A stretch of DNA of 22,819 nt, taken from NCBI GenBank assembly GCA_964514105.1, contig CAZEPJ010000070.1, positions 1 through 22,819 on the forward strand, given 5' to 3'. Below are positions 1 to 7,819 of the stretch, piece by piece. Source of the DNA: CAZEPJ01 sp964514105 (GTDB lineage Bacteria; Desulfobacterota; Desulfocorpusculales; Desulfocorpusculum). Below the pieces are notes generated by a model. The model worked only from the letters and a program-made list of their open reading frames with translations. It did not search any database and was not told the DNA's origin. A program made the translations under genes and the position numbers. Each line of letters starts with the position of its first letter. Positions within the stretch are counted from its first letter, which is position 1.

Positions 1-26
1 GGCCCCCTGTGGGCCGGGAGAGCGGA

Positions 27-1250
27 TCAGAGGTAGCCCAGCGCCGACAGGGCCCATTCCACCCGGGTCCGCTCCGGGCCGCCAAGAGGATCTGCGGCCG
101 ACCCCTCCGCCCAGGAGAGGCACTGGGTTCGAAGCTCCGCCAGGACTCCGGGATGGGCCTCTGCGACGTTCAGCTTCTCCCATGGATCCGTGGGGAGATG
201 GTAGAGTCCCTCCACCTCTGCCCGGGGCCAGGGGGCCTGGTTGGGATCGCTGCGCCGCAAGATGAGCTTCCATTCCGGGGTGCGGATCCCCAGCCATCCC
301 TTGGGCCAGTTCTCCAGATAGGCCGCACGCGGTCCGTCGTCCGGCCCACCTCGCAGCAGGGGTCCGATGGACCGTCCGTGGAGGCCCGGGGGGCAGGGCA
401 GGCTCGTGAGGTCGCACAGGGTGGGGAACAGATCCGCCAGACGCACCTGCTGGCCCACGCGGAGCCCCGGCTTTCCGCCCCCGGCAGGCAGCCGGAAGAT
501 CAGTGGCACGCGGATCACGTCATCGCCCAAAGCCCCGTCGTGGAGGGGCCGGTTATCGGCGTGCAGCTCTTCCCCATGGTCGGAGAAGACGACGAGGAGG
601 GTCCGGTCCACCAAGCCCCGGTCTCCCAGGAACCGGAGCAGACTTCCCACGCACGCCTCGTCGGCGTACGAGATCTTCCCGTCGTAGTGTTGCCATCTGG
701 GGGAGAAGGCCTTGCGGAAGTGCTCGGGGAGGCTGTATTGGGGCAGGTGATGGGTGTCCATGTAATGGAGCCACAGGAAGAAAGGCTCCCGAGCCGTCTG
801 CAACCAGTCCATGGCGCGTTGGAGGGTCCGGTGCCATCCGGTGCGCCACGCCACATCCCGGGCCAGCAAGGCATCGCGGGTCCACCCCTCGTCGAAGATC
901 TCAAAACCGCGGTGGAAGCCCTGGGGGCTGCCCACCAGGCTGGTGCCGGGGAAGCCGCCGGTGGCGAAGCCGTGCCCCGAGAACCATTCGGCCAGGGTGG
1001 GGGTCTGGATCGACATCCTGTGGGTGGCTGCGCGAAGGCCGTGGCGGGAGGGGAGACAGCCCGTGAACAGGGTGGCATGGGCCACCCAGGTATTGGGCGC
1101 ATGGGTGACCGCCTGTTCGAATAGGCAGCCGTGGGCGGCCAGGCTGTCCAGATGAGGGGTTTCCGCACCCCGGTATCCATAGCACCCGAGGTGGTCAGGC
1201 CGAACGCAGTCCAGGGTGATCAGCACGACATTTGGCCGACTGGGATTCAC
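27..1250 (-). CDS. Sulfatase family hydrolase (formylglycine type)
   Basis: Predicted type I sulfatase or related alkaline-phosphatase-superfamily hydrolase that cleaves sulfate (or phosphate) esters. The N-terminus has the metal-binding start of the fold (LITLD around D14, then RPD). The signature CLPSR follows with C65, the cysteine that would be oxidised to formylglycine. A later SDHGEEL segment supplies the second metal-site Asp/His. The reading frame stays open upstream, but homology begins at NPSRPNVV; I therefore chose the GTG at 1250, which has AAGGGGG about 10 bases before it. This gives 407 residues, short for a sulfatase but compatible with compact members. No signal peptide or membrane segment is seen, so it is probably cytoplasmic. 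The gene stands alone, divergent from the LarA-like gene, and stops 26 bases from the window edge. Substrate is unknown; phosphodiesterase or phosphonate hydrolase activity is possible in this superfamily. Confidence 0.9.
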   Translation of the reverse strand: MNPSRPNVVLITLDCVRPDHLGCYGYRGAETPHLDSLAAHGCLFEQAVTHAPNTWVAHATLFTGCLPSRHGLRAATHRMSIQTPTLAEWFSGHGFATGGFPGTSLVGSPQGFHRGFEIFDEGWTRDALLARDVAWRTGWHRTLQRAMDWLQTAREPFFLWLHYMDTHHLPQYSLPEHFRKAFSPRWQHYDGKISYADEACVGSLLRFLGDRGLVDRTLLVVFSDHGEELHADNRPLHDGALGDDVIRVPLIFRLPAGGGKPGLRVGQQVRLADLFPTLCDLTSLPCPPGLHGRSIGPLLRGGPDDGPRAAYLENWPKGWLGIRTPEWKLILRRSDPNQAPWPRAEVEGLYHLPTDPWEKLNVAEAHPGVLAELRTQCLSWAEGSAADPLGGPERTRVEWALSALGYL

Positions 1251-1279
1251 GGAAGCGTCCCCCTTTGTGGTTCGTTCCC

Positions 1280-1285
1280 ATTGTA
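1280..1285 (-). promoter_or_regulatory. Possible -10 box for the sulfatase gene
   Basis: Read on the minus strand this is TACAAT, five of six matches to TATAAT, about 30 bases upstream of the GTG start. No convincing -35 hexamer lies 16-18 bases further upstream, so it could be a weak or activator-dependent promoter, or chance. Confidence 0.3.
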
Positions 1286-1330
1286 CTGTACGGAGACGCT
1301 GCCGAACAGCCCGGCGCTCGGTGCGTTGGG

Positions 1331-1359
1331 TTGGTGGCAGCCTCGGTTGGCGATAGAAT
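1331..1359 (+). promoter_or_regulatory. Possible sigma70-type promoter for the LarA-like gene
   Basis: TTGGTG (1331-1336) and TAGAAT (1354-1359) are separated by 17 bases. The -10 matches five of six consensus bases; the -35 only the TTG. It lies in the 151-base divergent spacer, about 43 bases upstream of the ATG at 1402. It may drive the whole rightward series. Confidence 0.45.
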
Positions 1360-1401
1360 GGGTCATGCCCGTTGCATCCTCGGCGCGCGAAGGAGGCGGT
1401 C

Positions 1402-2826
1402 ATGAAGGTCCCCATCCTGTGCGGCAACCACGCGGTGGAAGTCGATTTCCCGGATCGCACCCGGGTCCTCCAGGCCCGGCCCGACCATGAGGTGTTGGCC
1501 GATCCCGAGGGGGCCATGCGAGAGGCCCTGCATCGTCCCATGGGTCACCAGGGCGTGGACCGGCTGGTGGGGCCCGGGGCCAGGGTGCTCATCGCCTTCG
1601 ACGACCTGGCCGTGCCCGCCCCGCCCATGGCCCGGCCCGACAACCGCCAGCGGGTTATCGGGTGCCTCCTGGCGGAGCTGGATGCGGCGGGGGTGCATCG
1701 AAGGGATATCACCCTGCTTTGCGCCAACGGCCTCCACCGCCAGTGGCGACGCAGCGAGCTGCGCGCCGTCCTGGGGGACGACATCCTAGCGACCTTCGGG
1801 CCGGCCCAACTCCTGTGTCACGATGCGGAGGACCCGGCGCAGGTCGTCCACCTGGGACTCACAGAGAGCGGGTACGACGTGGAGGTGAACCGCCTGCTGG
1901 TGGAGTGCGACCAGACCTTCTACGTCAACATCACCTGGGTGCCCTTCAATGGCGGCTGGAAATCCACGGTCATCGGTCTCGGGACGCACCGGACCATCCG
2001 ACACATCCATAACCCGGAGGTCTACCTGGCCGAGTTCCCGGCCTCGTGCATGGAGCCGGAGAGGAACCTTTTCCATGGGCGCATCCGGGAAATGGGCGCC
2101 CACCTGGCGCGCCACCTGGCCGCCGCCGGGAAGAAGGTGTTCCAGGTCGAGACCCTGATCAACGGGTCCTTCCCGGCCCAGATGAGCGGGGTGGCGTGCG
2201 GGGACGTTGACCTGGTCCACGCCCATTCCCTGGAGGCGCTGGCGCGCCGCAAGGCGCTGGAGGTGGACGGACAGAGCGACGTGGTGGTCTTCGGGCTCCC
2301 GGACTTCATGCCCTACTCCATGGGCGGGCGCATCAATCCCCTGCTCATTTCCCGGATGGGGCTGGGGTACCTGTTCGCCAACTATTGCAACAGGCCGCTG
2401 GTGAAGTCGGGCGGGACGGTGGTCTTCTCCAACCCGCTGCTGGACCAGTGGGACCCCGTTCATCATCCCTCGTACAGACCCTTCTGGGATGAGGGATTGT
2501 CCAGGATGCAGGACCCCGTGGCTCTCTACGAGCTGTTTGCGGAGGAGTACGCCCACCGTCCGGAGTTCATCCACCGGTATCGCCACGGCTACGGATTCCA
2601 CGGCGTCCATCCGGTGCAGGGCTACGCCACCAGTGCCGCCCCCAGGCGATACCTGGGGAAGATCATGGCAGCGGGCTGCAGGGAGCCCCATGTGGCTCGC
2701 AGGATGGGCTGGCTTCCCATGCGGAGCGTGGAAGAGGCCCTGGAGATGGCCGCGGCCGAGTACGGTCCGAACTGCTCCATCACGTATGCGGCCATGCCGC
2801 CCCTGTTCCTGCCGGTGGTGCACTGA
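1402..2826 (+). CDS. LarA-superfamily (nickel-pincer, DUF2088) protein
   Basis: Homologue of the lactate racemase LarA, whose family uses a nickel-pincer nucleotide to racemise or epimerise 2-hydroxy acids by hydride transfer. The first half has FDDLAVPAPP, then DITLLCANGLHR with H112, then FNGGWKS with K187, which aligns by eye with the lysine that binds the cofactor, and RHIHN with H201/H203. The 474-residue length is slightly above that of typical LarA. The start at 1402 is preceded by AAGGAGG; an upstream in-frame ATG at 1372 has no ribosome site. Compared with LarA as I remember it (H108, H174, K184, H200), the residue ten before the lysine is I177 rather than His, so one acid/base residue seems absent. 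The cofactor-making genes larB, larC and larE are not in the window. Substrate is unknown; plain lactate racemase is unlikely. Confidence 0.8.
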   Translation: MKVPILCGNHAVEVDFPDRTRVLQARPDHEVLADPEGAMREALHRPMGHQGVDRLVGPGARVLIAFDDLAVPAPPMARPDNRQRVIGCLLAELDAAGVHRRDITLLCANGLHRQWRRSELRAVLGDDILATFGPAQLLCHDAEDPAQVVHLGLTESGYDVEVNRLLVECDQTFYVNITWVPFNGGWKSTVIGLGTHRTIRHIHNPEVYLAEFPASCMEPERNLFHGRIREMGAHLARHLAAAGKKVFQVETLINGSFPAQMSGVACGDVDLVHAHSLEALARRKALEVDGQSDVVVFGLPDFMPYSMGGRINPLLISRMGLGYLFANYCNRPLVKSGGTVVFSNPLLDQWDPVHHPSYRPFWDEGLSRMQDPVALYELFAEEYAHRPEFIHRYRHGYGFHGVHPVQGYATSAAPRRYLGKIMAAGCREPHVARRMGWLPMRSVEEALEMAAAEYGPNCSITYAAMPPLFLPVVH

Positions 2827-2852
2827 ACACTTGGGGGCATCAGAGGATCTGC

Positions 2853-4490
2853 ATGCGGCTGATCTATCTGGCGGACATTCACGACGCCTTCGGGCCCCTG
2901 GAGGCCCTCCTGGAGCTCACCGCCGCGGACCTGTACGTGCTGGGTGGGGACCTCCTGTATCGGGTCTTTCCCAGGTACCGGACAGCCTGGCGGTTTCTGG
3001 AGCTGCAGGAGATCATGCGGGGACGGGCCAGGGGTGAGGGCCCCAAGGAGAGCCTGTGGGAGGCTGCCCAGCGGCTCTCCCACGACTCGGGGGACGCCAT
3101 CGGCGCCGCACAGGCCCGGGAGTACCTCTCGCTGAGCCGCAGGGCCGAGCGGGCCATGTCCCAGGCCTACCAGCGGCTTCGTGGGCGCCTGGACCGCTTT
3201 CCCCAGGGCTTGGTGCGGCTGCTCCCGGGCAACTACGACATGGACCTTCGGCGCACGGCCCTGGGGGATCTGGACCTCCATCTCCGGTGCGTCGAGGTCG
3301 GGGGGTGCCGGGTGGCCGGGTACGGAGGGGCACCGGTGTTCACCCCCGGCATCCCGGACCACCTTCAGGTCCCGTACCGGGAAGGCCCGGGGTCGTGGGG
3401 CGCGCGATCCGAGGCCGGGCAATTCTTCCGGGAGAAACGGCCCCACGTGGTGGCCCTGCACCATCCCGTCTACGGACACCTGGATCGGCTTGCCGGCTTG
3501 GGGCACGTGGGCAGTGCGCGCCTGCGCGATTACGTGGACGAGTGTCGGCCCCACGTGGTCCTCTCGGGCCACCTGCACGAGGCATGGGGAGGGGAGCGCT
3601 CCGGGGGGACGTTCTTCTTCAACCCCTCCAATTTCGGCAGCGCCATTCAGGTGACCCGGGTGCGCCCGGGGGGCTACTTCCTCTATCTGGAGGTGGACGC
3701 GGGGGGGCTGGGAAGAGCCACTGTGCGACGCCTGGAGGGGCGCCTCCTCTACGACATCGTGGCGTACGAGCCCCGAGAGAGGGGGCTGGACGCCATCGTC
3801 CTGGACGAACGCCGGTTCTCGGCCATGATGGGAGATGTCCCCAGGCCGCGGCACATACGACCCATCCGCCGGCTTCAGCGCATCCGGTCCTTTTTCCTGG
3901 GGTATGAGACGGCAGAGTCCAAGGCGTTGGTCCGGGAGCTGAGAGGGGTGTACCGGCGCATCCGGGCCGAGGGGATGCATGTGGCCTTCGACCTCCTGGG
4001 GTCGCTGAATTTCGGCATGGCCCGGCGAGGCTCCGATGTGGATCTGGTGGTCTACCTCCGGGGAGTCGAGTGCGTGCCCGATGAACTGGATGCCTGCTCG
4101 GTGCCGCGGCCCCTGGGGGCTGTCTTCCAGGAGCTCCGGCAGAGGCATCTGGAGATCGAGGTCTGCGACAGCCTGGATCTGGACCGGGTGGCCCGGGCCA
4201 TCGAGGAGGAAAATGGGCAGGACGGTCATCTCCAGCGTTTCATCTTCTACCGGGCCGTGTGCCGCCCTGTAAACCTCCGGCTCATCAAGGAGGTGGAGGG
4301 CCCGTTGATGCGCAAGGGCGGGTTTCGCGCTGCCCTGGAGGATCGACTGCGGGAACATCTGCGCGTACTGGTCTCGTCGGTGCGGCATGTGCGTTCCTTC
4401 GACAAGTACCTGGCCCGGCTCAGGGAGGACGGGATATCCGTGCCCCGGGAGGTGGAGGAGGGGATCCGGCAGTACCTGCGGGGCGCCTGA
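2853..4490 (+). CDS. Metallophosphoesterase fused to a nucleotidyltransferase domain
   Basis: A 545-residue protein with two recognisable parts. Residues 1-290 form a calcineurin-like metallophosphoesterase: D8-x-H10, GGD at 31-33, GNYD at 126-129, HH at 203-204 and GHLH at 239-242. The usual third motif is GNH(D/E); here the His is Tyr128, so catalysis may differ or be weak. Residues 375-440 look like a minimal nucleotidyltransferase: G383-S384, then D395-x-D397, with E434/E436 as candidate third carboxylate. The C-terminal 90 residues are charged and probably helical. No export signal is seen. The ATG at 2853 begins directly at the first motif, 26 bases after the LarA-like stop, so co-transcription is likely. 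A tempting reading is an enzyme that both adds and removes a nucleotide or phosphate on an RNA, protein or small molecule. I know no named protein with this exact order. Confidence 0.8.
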   Translation: MRLIYLADIHDAFGPLEALLELTAADLYVLGGDLLYRVFPRYRTAWRFLELQEIMRGRARGEGPKESLWEAAQRLSHDSGDAIGAAQAREYLSLSRRAERAMSQAYQRLRGRLDRFPQGLVRLLPGNYDMDLRRTALGDLDLHLRCVEVGGCRVAGYGGAPVFTPGIPDHLQVPYREGPGSWGARSEAGQFFREKRPHVVALHHPVYGHLDRLAGLGHVGSARLRDYVDECRPHVVLSGHLHEAWGGERSGGTFFFNPSNFGSAIQVTRVRPGGYFLYLEVDAGGLGRATVRRLEGRLLYDIVAYEPRERGLDAIVLDERRFSAMMGDVPRPRHIRPIRRLQRIRSFFLGYETAESKALVRELRGVYRRIRAEGMHVAFDLLGSLNFGMARRGSDVDLVVYLRGVECVPDELDACSVPRPLGAVFQELRQRHLEIEVCDSLDLDRVARAIEEENGQDGHLQRFIFYRAVCRPVNLRLIKEVEGPLMRKGGFRAALEDRLREHLRVLVSSVRHVRSFDKYLARLREDGISVPREVEEGIRQYLRGA

Positions 4491-4586
4491 GCCCCAGGGG
4501 CCCTTTACAGCATGCCTGCGCCGGAGGATATTGACATAAGGGCAGCGGGCGGTGGCTCTGGCAAACACAAAGGGGAGGCAAGGATC

Positions 4587-5165
4587 ATGACGCATGACAT
4601 GGGCGTGATGACACGGCGTGCCGCGGTCCTGGGGGGGCTCCTGTCCCTCGCGCTGGGGGGATGCGCAGTCCTGGACGAGCGGGGGCCGCGGGAGCTGGAT
4701 GCGGCCTATGGGCCCAACCCGCCGCGACTGGAGGCCACGTTTGCGGCGGAGGCTGTATCCCCCGTGGATGCGTGGCGCCTGTATATCCGGGGGTCGGACA
4801 TGGATGGGGACATGACCTACGTTCAGGTCTGGCTCAACATGCCGGGCCGGCAATTCACTCCGGTGCGCATCGATGTGGATTCGGGGCAGGCCAGGGCCAT
4901 CTCCGGGTTCATCACCCTCAACACCATGGATTTCGGGGCCGACGTGAACCGCCTCTTCGACATCTGGGCCCGGGTATCGGTGACCCTGGAGGACCGGGCC
5001 GGCCATCGGTCGGAGATGCGCACGCACGGGGTGCGGTTCGTCGCGGGGGCAGCCCAGCCGCCGCCCCCCGGGGGGGGCTTCGATGAGCGCTTTCTGGGGA
5101 GGATCCCGGTGGAGTTCATTCCCAGGGACACCACGGGCGGAGATCAACCGCCCAGGGTGCGATGA
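4587..5165 (+). CDS. Putative lipoprotein of unknown function
   Basis: A 192-residue protein with a lipoprotein signal: two arginines (R10-R11), a hydrophobic run, and a lipobox LGGC ending at C26, so it is probably lipidated on the cell surface or in the periplasm. The RR just before the hydrophobic stretch is compatible with Tat export, as for the next gene. The mature part is rich in beta-type segments and ends in a proline- and glycine-rich linker and a charged tail; I recognise no named domain. GGGGAGG lies eight bases before the ATG at 4587, which decides this start over an upstream in-frame ATG. It sits 96 bases after the phosphoesterase gene and 87 bases before the DUF362 gene; it could belong to either unit. 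Confidence 0.75.
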   Translation: MTHDMGVMTRRAAVLGGLLSLALGGCAVLDERGPRELDAAYGPNPPRLEATFAAEAVSPVDAWRLYIRGSDMDGDMTYVQVWLNMPGRQFTPVRIDVDSGQARAISGFITLNTMDFGADVNRLFDIWARVSVTLEDRAGHRSEMRTHGVRFVAGAAQPPPPGGGFDERFLGRIPVEFIPRDTTGGDQPPRVR

Positions 5166-5252
5166 AGCGGGGTGCCGGGGGCCCCAGGCGGGCGATGGAT
5201 CTGACCTGCCCCGGCGGGTCGGGTCGGCATGCCGTGTGACGAGGTGAAGCAG

Positions 5253-6227
5253 ATGAGCTCTTTGCCCAAGACGGAGGATCCGCCCGTGGGCCTTGCCCGC
5301 GCGGCGGCGCACGATCGAAGGACGTTCCTGGGGGTGGCTGCGGGGTGCCTGGCCGCCGCAGCGGCCGGAGGGCTCGCTGTTGCACGGCGGGCCGGCGCGG
5401 GGGCTGCGACCCCCCCCCTGGTGGTCGCTCGGGGTGAGTCGGGCCAGGCCGTGAGGCTGGCCCTGGAGACGCTGGGGGGAATGGGCGCATTTGTCAGGAG
5501 CGGGGATCGGGTCGTGCTCAAGCCCAACGTCTCCTTTCCCAATCCCCCCTCCTGGGGGTGCAACACCAGTCCCGAGGTGGTCGTGGCAGTGGCCAGGCTC
5601 TGCCTGGAGGCGGGCGCCAAGCGCGTCGTTGTGGTGGACAACACGCTGGGCAACCCGGAGCTTTGCTTCAGTCGCAGCGGGTTGAAAGAGGCCATGGCCT
5701 CCATCCCCCAGGTCCGCTTCCTGGCCCCCAGGGGGAAGGATCTCTACCGGGAGATGGAAATCCCCCGGGGCAAGGCGCTGCGACGGACCGCCGTCATGCG
5801 GGAACTGCTGGAGGCGGACCGCTGGATCAACCTCCCGACGGCCAAGTCCCACTCGGCCACGGGGGTGAGCCTGGGCCTCAAGGGGCTGATGGGTCTGGTG
5901 TGGGATCGGGGGGTTTTCCACCGCGACCTGGACCTGGACCAGGCCGTGGCGGATCTCGCCACCATCCTGAAGCCCACGGTCACCATCCTGGACGCCACCC
6001 GCGGCCTGCTCACCGCGGGGCCCGGCGGGCCGGGGCAGGTGGCCCAGTGGCACAAGGTCGTGGCCGGTGTGGACCCCCTGGCGGTGGACGCGTACGGCGT
6101 GACCCTGGGCGCGTGGTACGGACAGCGGGCGCGACCCGAACAGGTCAAGCACCTGCGGGCCGCCCACGATCATGGACTGGGGGAACTGTCCTTGGAGCGC
6201 ATGGAGATCGTGGAGCGCGGGGCGTGA
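5253..6227 (+). CDS. Tat-exported DUF362 domain protein
   Basis: A 324-residue protein with a twin-arginine signal (DRRTFLG, R22-R23) followed by an Ala/Gly-rich hydrophobic run, then a DUF362 domain. DUF362 hallmarks include the VVLKPNVS stretch, VVVVDNT, the INLPTAKSHS segment and VDPLAVDAYG near the end. DUF362 proteins often sit beside or are fused to ferredoxins and are thought to act in redox or cofactor chemistry, but the reaction is not established. GAGGTG ends six bases before the ATG at 5253, so I prefer it to the ATG at 5229, which lacks a ribosome site. The stop codon overlaps the GTG start of the polyferredoxin gene by four bases (GTGA), implying translational coupling and a joint role at the outer face of the cytoplasmic membrane. 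Confidence 0.85.
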   Translation: MSSLPKTEDPPVGLARAAAHDRRTFLGVAAGCLAAAAAGGLAVARRAGAGAATPPLVVARGESGQAVRLALETLGGMGAFVRSGDRVVLKPNVSFPNPPSWGCNTSPEVVVAVARLCLEAGAKRVVVVDNTLGNPELCFSRSGLKEAMASIPQVRFLAPRGKDLYREMEIPRGKALRRTAVMRELLEADRWINLPTAKSHSATGVSLGLKGLMGLVWDRGVFHRDLDLDQAVADLATILKPTVTILDATRGLLTAGPGGPGQVAQWHKVVAGVDPLAVDAYGVTLGAWYGQRARPEQVKHLRAAHDHGLGELSLERMEIVERGA

Positions 6228-7819
6228 GGACCAGGCGCGCCATTCAGGCCCTGTCCTTGGTTCTTTTCCTCTCCCTGTTCTTCTCGGCAGCCTGGGGGTT
6301 CGTGGGGTCCATGCCCCACGACCTCGTGCTTCGACTTGACCCGCTGGCTGCGCTGGTCGTGCTGCTGGCGGTCCCGGCGGCGGCCGGGGCCTTTGTCATG
6401 GCCGTTGCCACGGCCGCGGGTGCCTTGGTGGCGGGACGCGCCTTCTGCGGGTATGTCTGCCCATTGGGGAGCGTCCTGGACGGCGGGGCGCGGCTCGTGG
6501 GGGCCCGCCGCGGTCTTCCGGCGGGGTTGCGGGCACTGACCGGCCTCAAGGAATGCCTCTTGGTGGTGACCCTGGTGGCTGCCGCTGCGGGGTTCTCCCT
6601 GGTGTCCTGGCTGGATCCGCTGGTTCTCTTCAGCCGGTCTCTGGGGCTCCTGGCGGTTCGTTGGCTCGAGGGGGCGGGAGGAATGGCCCTGGAGATCCTT
6701 CGTCCGGCGTTCGTCCGCCTGGACTGGGTGGCCCTGTCCAACGCCAGCCTGGAGAACCCCAGGTACTGGCTCACGGGCCTGTCCGCGGCATGGCTCGGGG
6801 CCATCGTCGGGCTCTCCTTGTGGCGGGCCAGGTTCTGGTGCCGGATCCTGTGTCCGCTCGGGGCACTGCTGGGCGCCCTCGGCCGCTGGGCGCCCGTCGG
6901 ACGGCGGGTGACGGATGCCTGCATCGATTGCGGGGCGTGTGCGCGCACCTGCCCCATGGAGGCCGTGGGAGAGGACCCCCGGGGCACGCTCCAGGAAGCG
7001 TGCATACGGTGCCGGCGCTGCGCCGACGCCTGTCCCACGGCGGCCATCCGATTCCTGCCGGCCCCCGGAGGCGGCCTCCCCGCCCGCATGGCGTCGCCCG
7101 TCCTCAGTCGGCGGGGGGCCTTGGCGGCCGGGGTCGCAGGCCTCCTGGTGGGGATCACCTCCCCGCTGGATGCCGGACGGGCCGCGCCCAGGGATCGGCT
7201 CATCCGGCCTCCGGGCGCCCTGCCCGAGGGGGAGTTCCTGGATCAATGCCTGCGGTGCGGGCTCTGCATGGGGGCGTGCATGTCCCATACCCTCCAGCCC
7301 ACCCTCTGGGAGGCCGGCCTGGACGGGGTCTGGACGCCCAGACTGGATTTGCGCCTGGCCCCGTGCGAGAAGAACTGCAACCGCTGCGGTCTGGTGTGCC
7401 CCACGGGTGCCATCCGCCCGCTGGAACTCATGGAGCGGACCCATGCCAAGATCGGAACGGCCGTCCTGCTGCGGGAGCGCTGCCTCGTGTGGGAACAGGA
7501 CAAGGTATGCCTGGTGTGCGACGAGATCTGCCCGTACGACGCCATCGAGTTTCGCGATGTGGACGGCAGGCGTCGCCCCTTCGTGACGGAGAGCCGGTGC
7601 AACGGGTGCGGGTACTGCGAGCACAAGTGTCCGGTGCAGGGTGAGTCGGCCATCATCGTGTCCCGGGCCGGGGAACTGCGCCTGGCCTCGGGGTCGTACG
7701 TGGAGGCAGCCAGGGAGCGGGGATACGCGTTCGAGGGCCCGCGGCCGGATGAAGCCCCGGCACCCGCCCCTGGCGCGGATGGCGGATTGCCGACCGGCCT
7801 CATCCGGAAGGATCCATGA
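6224..7819 (+). CDS. Membrane polyferredoxin, NapH-NapG-like fusion
   Basis: A 531-residue integral-membrane iron-sulfur protein. The N-terminal half has several hydrophobic segments and two CxxxCP motifs (C75/C79, C206/C210) typical of the NapH/NosR/CcoG-like quinol-oxidising family. Then come two 4Fe-4S motifs (C233-C243, C260-C270). A second hydrophobic stretch starts with SRRGAL (R296-R297), resembling a Tat signal inside the protein. The C-terminal third has four more cysteine groups (C342-C352, C381-C392, C420-C436, C459-C469) as in NapG/MauM. It could carry electrons from the quinone pool to an exported partner, the DUF362 protein being the obvious candidate. The GTG start at 6224 overlaps the previous stop and has GGAG about ten bases before. 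Its last 20 bases overlap the end of the convergent GGDEF gene. No terminal reductase is present, so the electron acceptor is unknown. Confidence 0.87.
   Translation: MRTRRAIQALSLVLFLSLFFSAAWGFVGSMPHDLVLRLDPLAALVVLLAVPAAAGAFVMAVATAAGALVAGRAFCGYVCPLGSVLDGGARLVGARRGLPAGLRALTGLKECLLVVTLVAAAAGFSLVSWLDPLVLFSRSLGLLAVRWLEGAGGMALEILRPAFVRLDWVALSNASLENPRYWLTGLSAAWLGAIVGLSLWRARFWCRILCPLGALLGALGRWAPVGRRVTDACIDCGACARTCPMEAVGEDPRGTLQEACIRCRRCADACPTAAIRFLPAPGGGLPARMASPVLSRRGALAAGVAGLLVGITSPLDAGRAAPRDRLIRPPGALPEGEFLDQCLRCGLCMGACMSHTLQPTLWEAGLDGVWTPRLDLRLAPCEKNCNRCGLVCPTGAIRPLELMERTHAKIGTAVLLRERCLVWEQDKVCLVCDEICPYDAIEFRDVDGRRRPFVTESRCNGCGYCEHKCPVQGESAIIVSRAGELRLASGSYVEAARERGYAFEGPRPDEAPAPAPGADGGLPTGLIRKDP

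Noticed and set aside
4480..4506. GGGGC/GCCCC hairpin followed by TTT as a terminator after the phosphoesterase gene
   Set aside because: Short stem overlapping the stop codon and only three T residues; not convincing as an intrinsic terminator.
4531..4536. Perfect TTGACA upstream of the lipoprotein gene
   Set aside because: No TATAAT-like hexamer at 16-18 bases spacing, so a promoter cannot be supported.
2622..6173. A very long minus-strand open frame (about 1180 codons)
   Set aside because: It lies antisense to four well-supported genes and its translation is proline/glycine/histidine-rich without recognisable motifs, as expected from GC-biased third positions.
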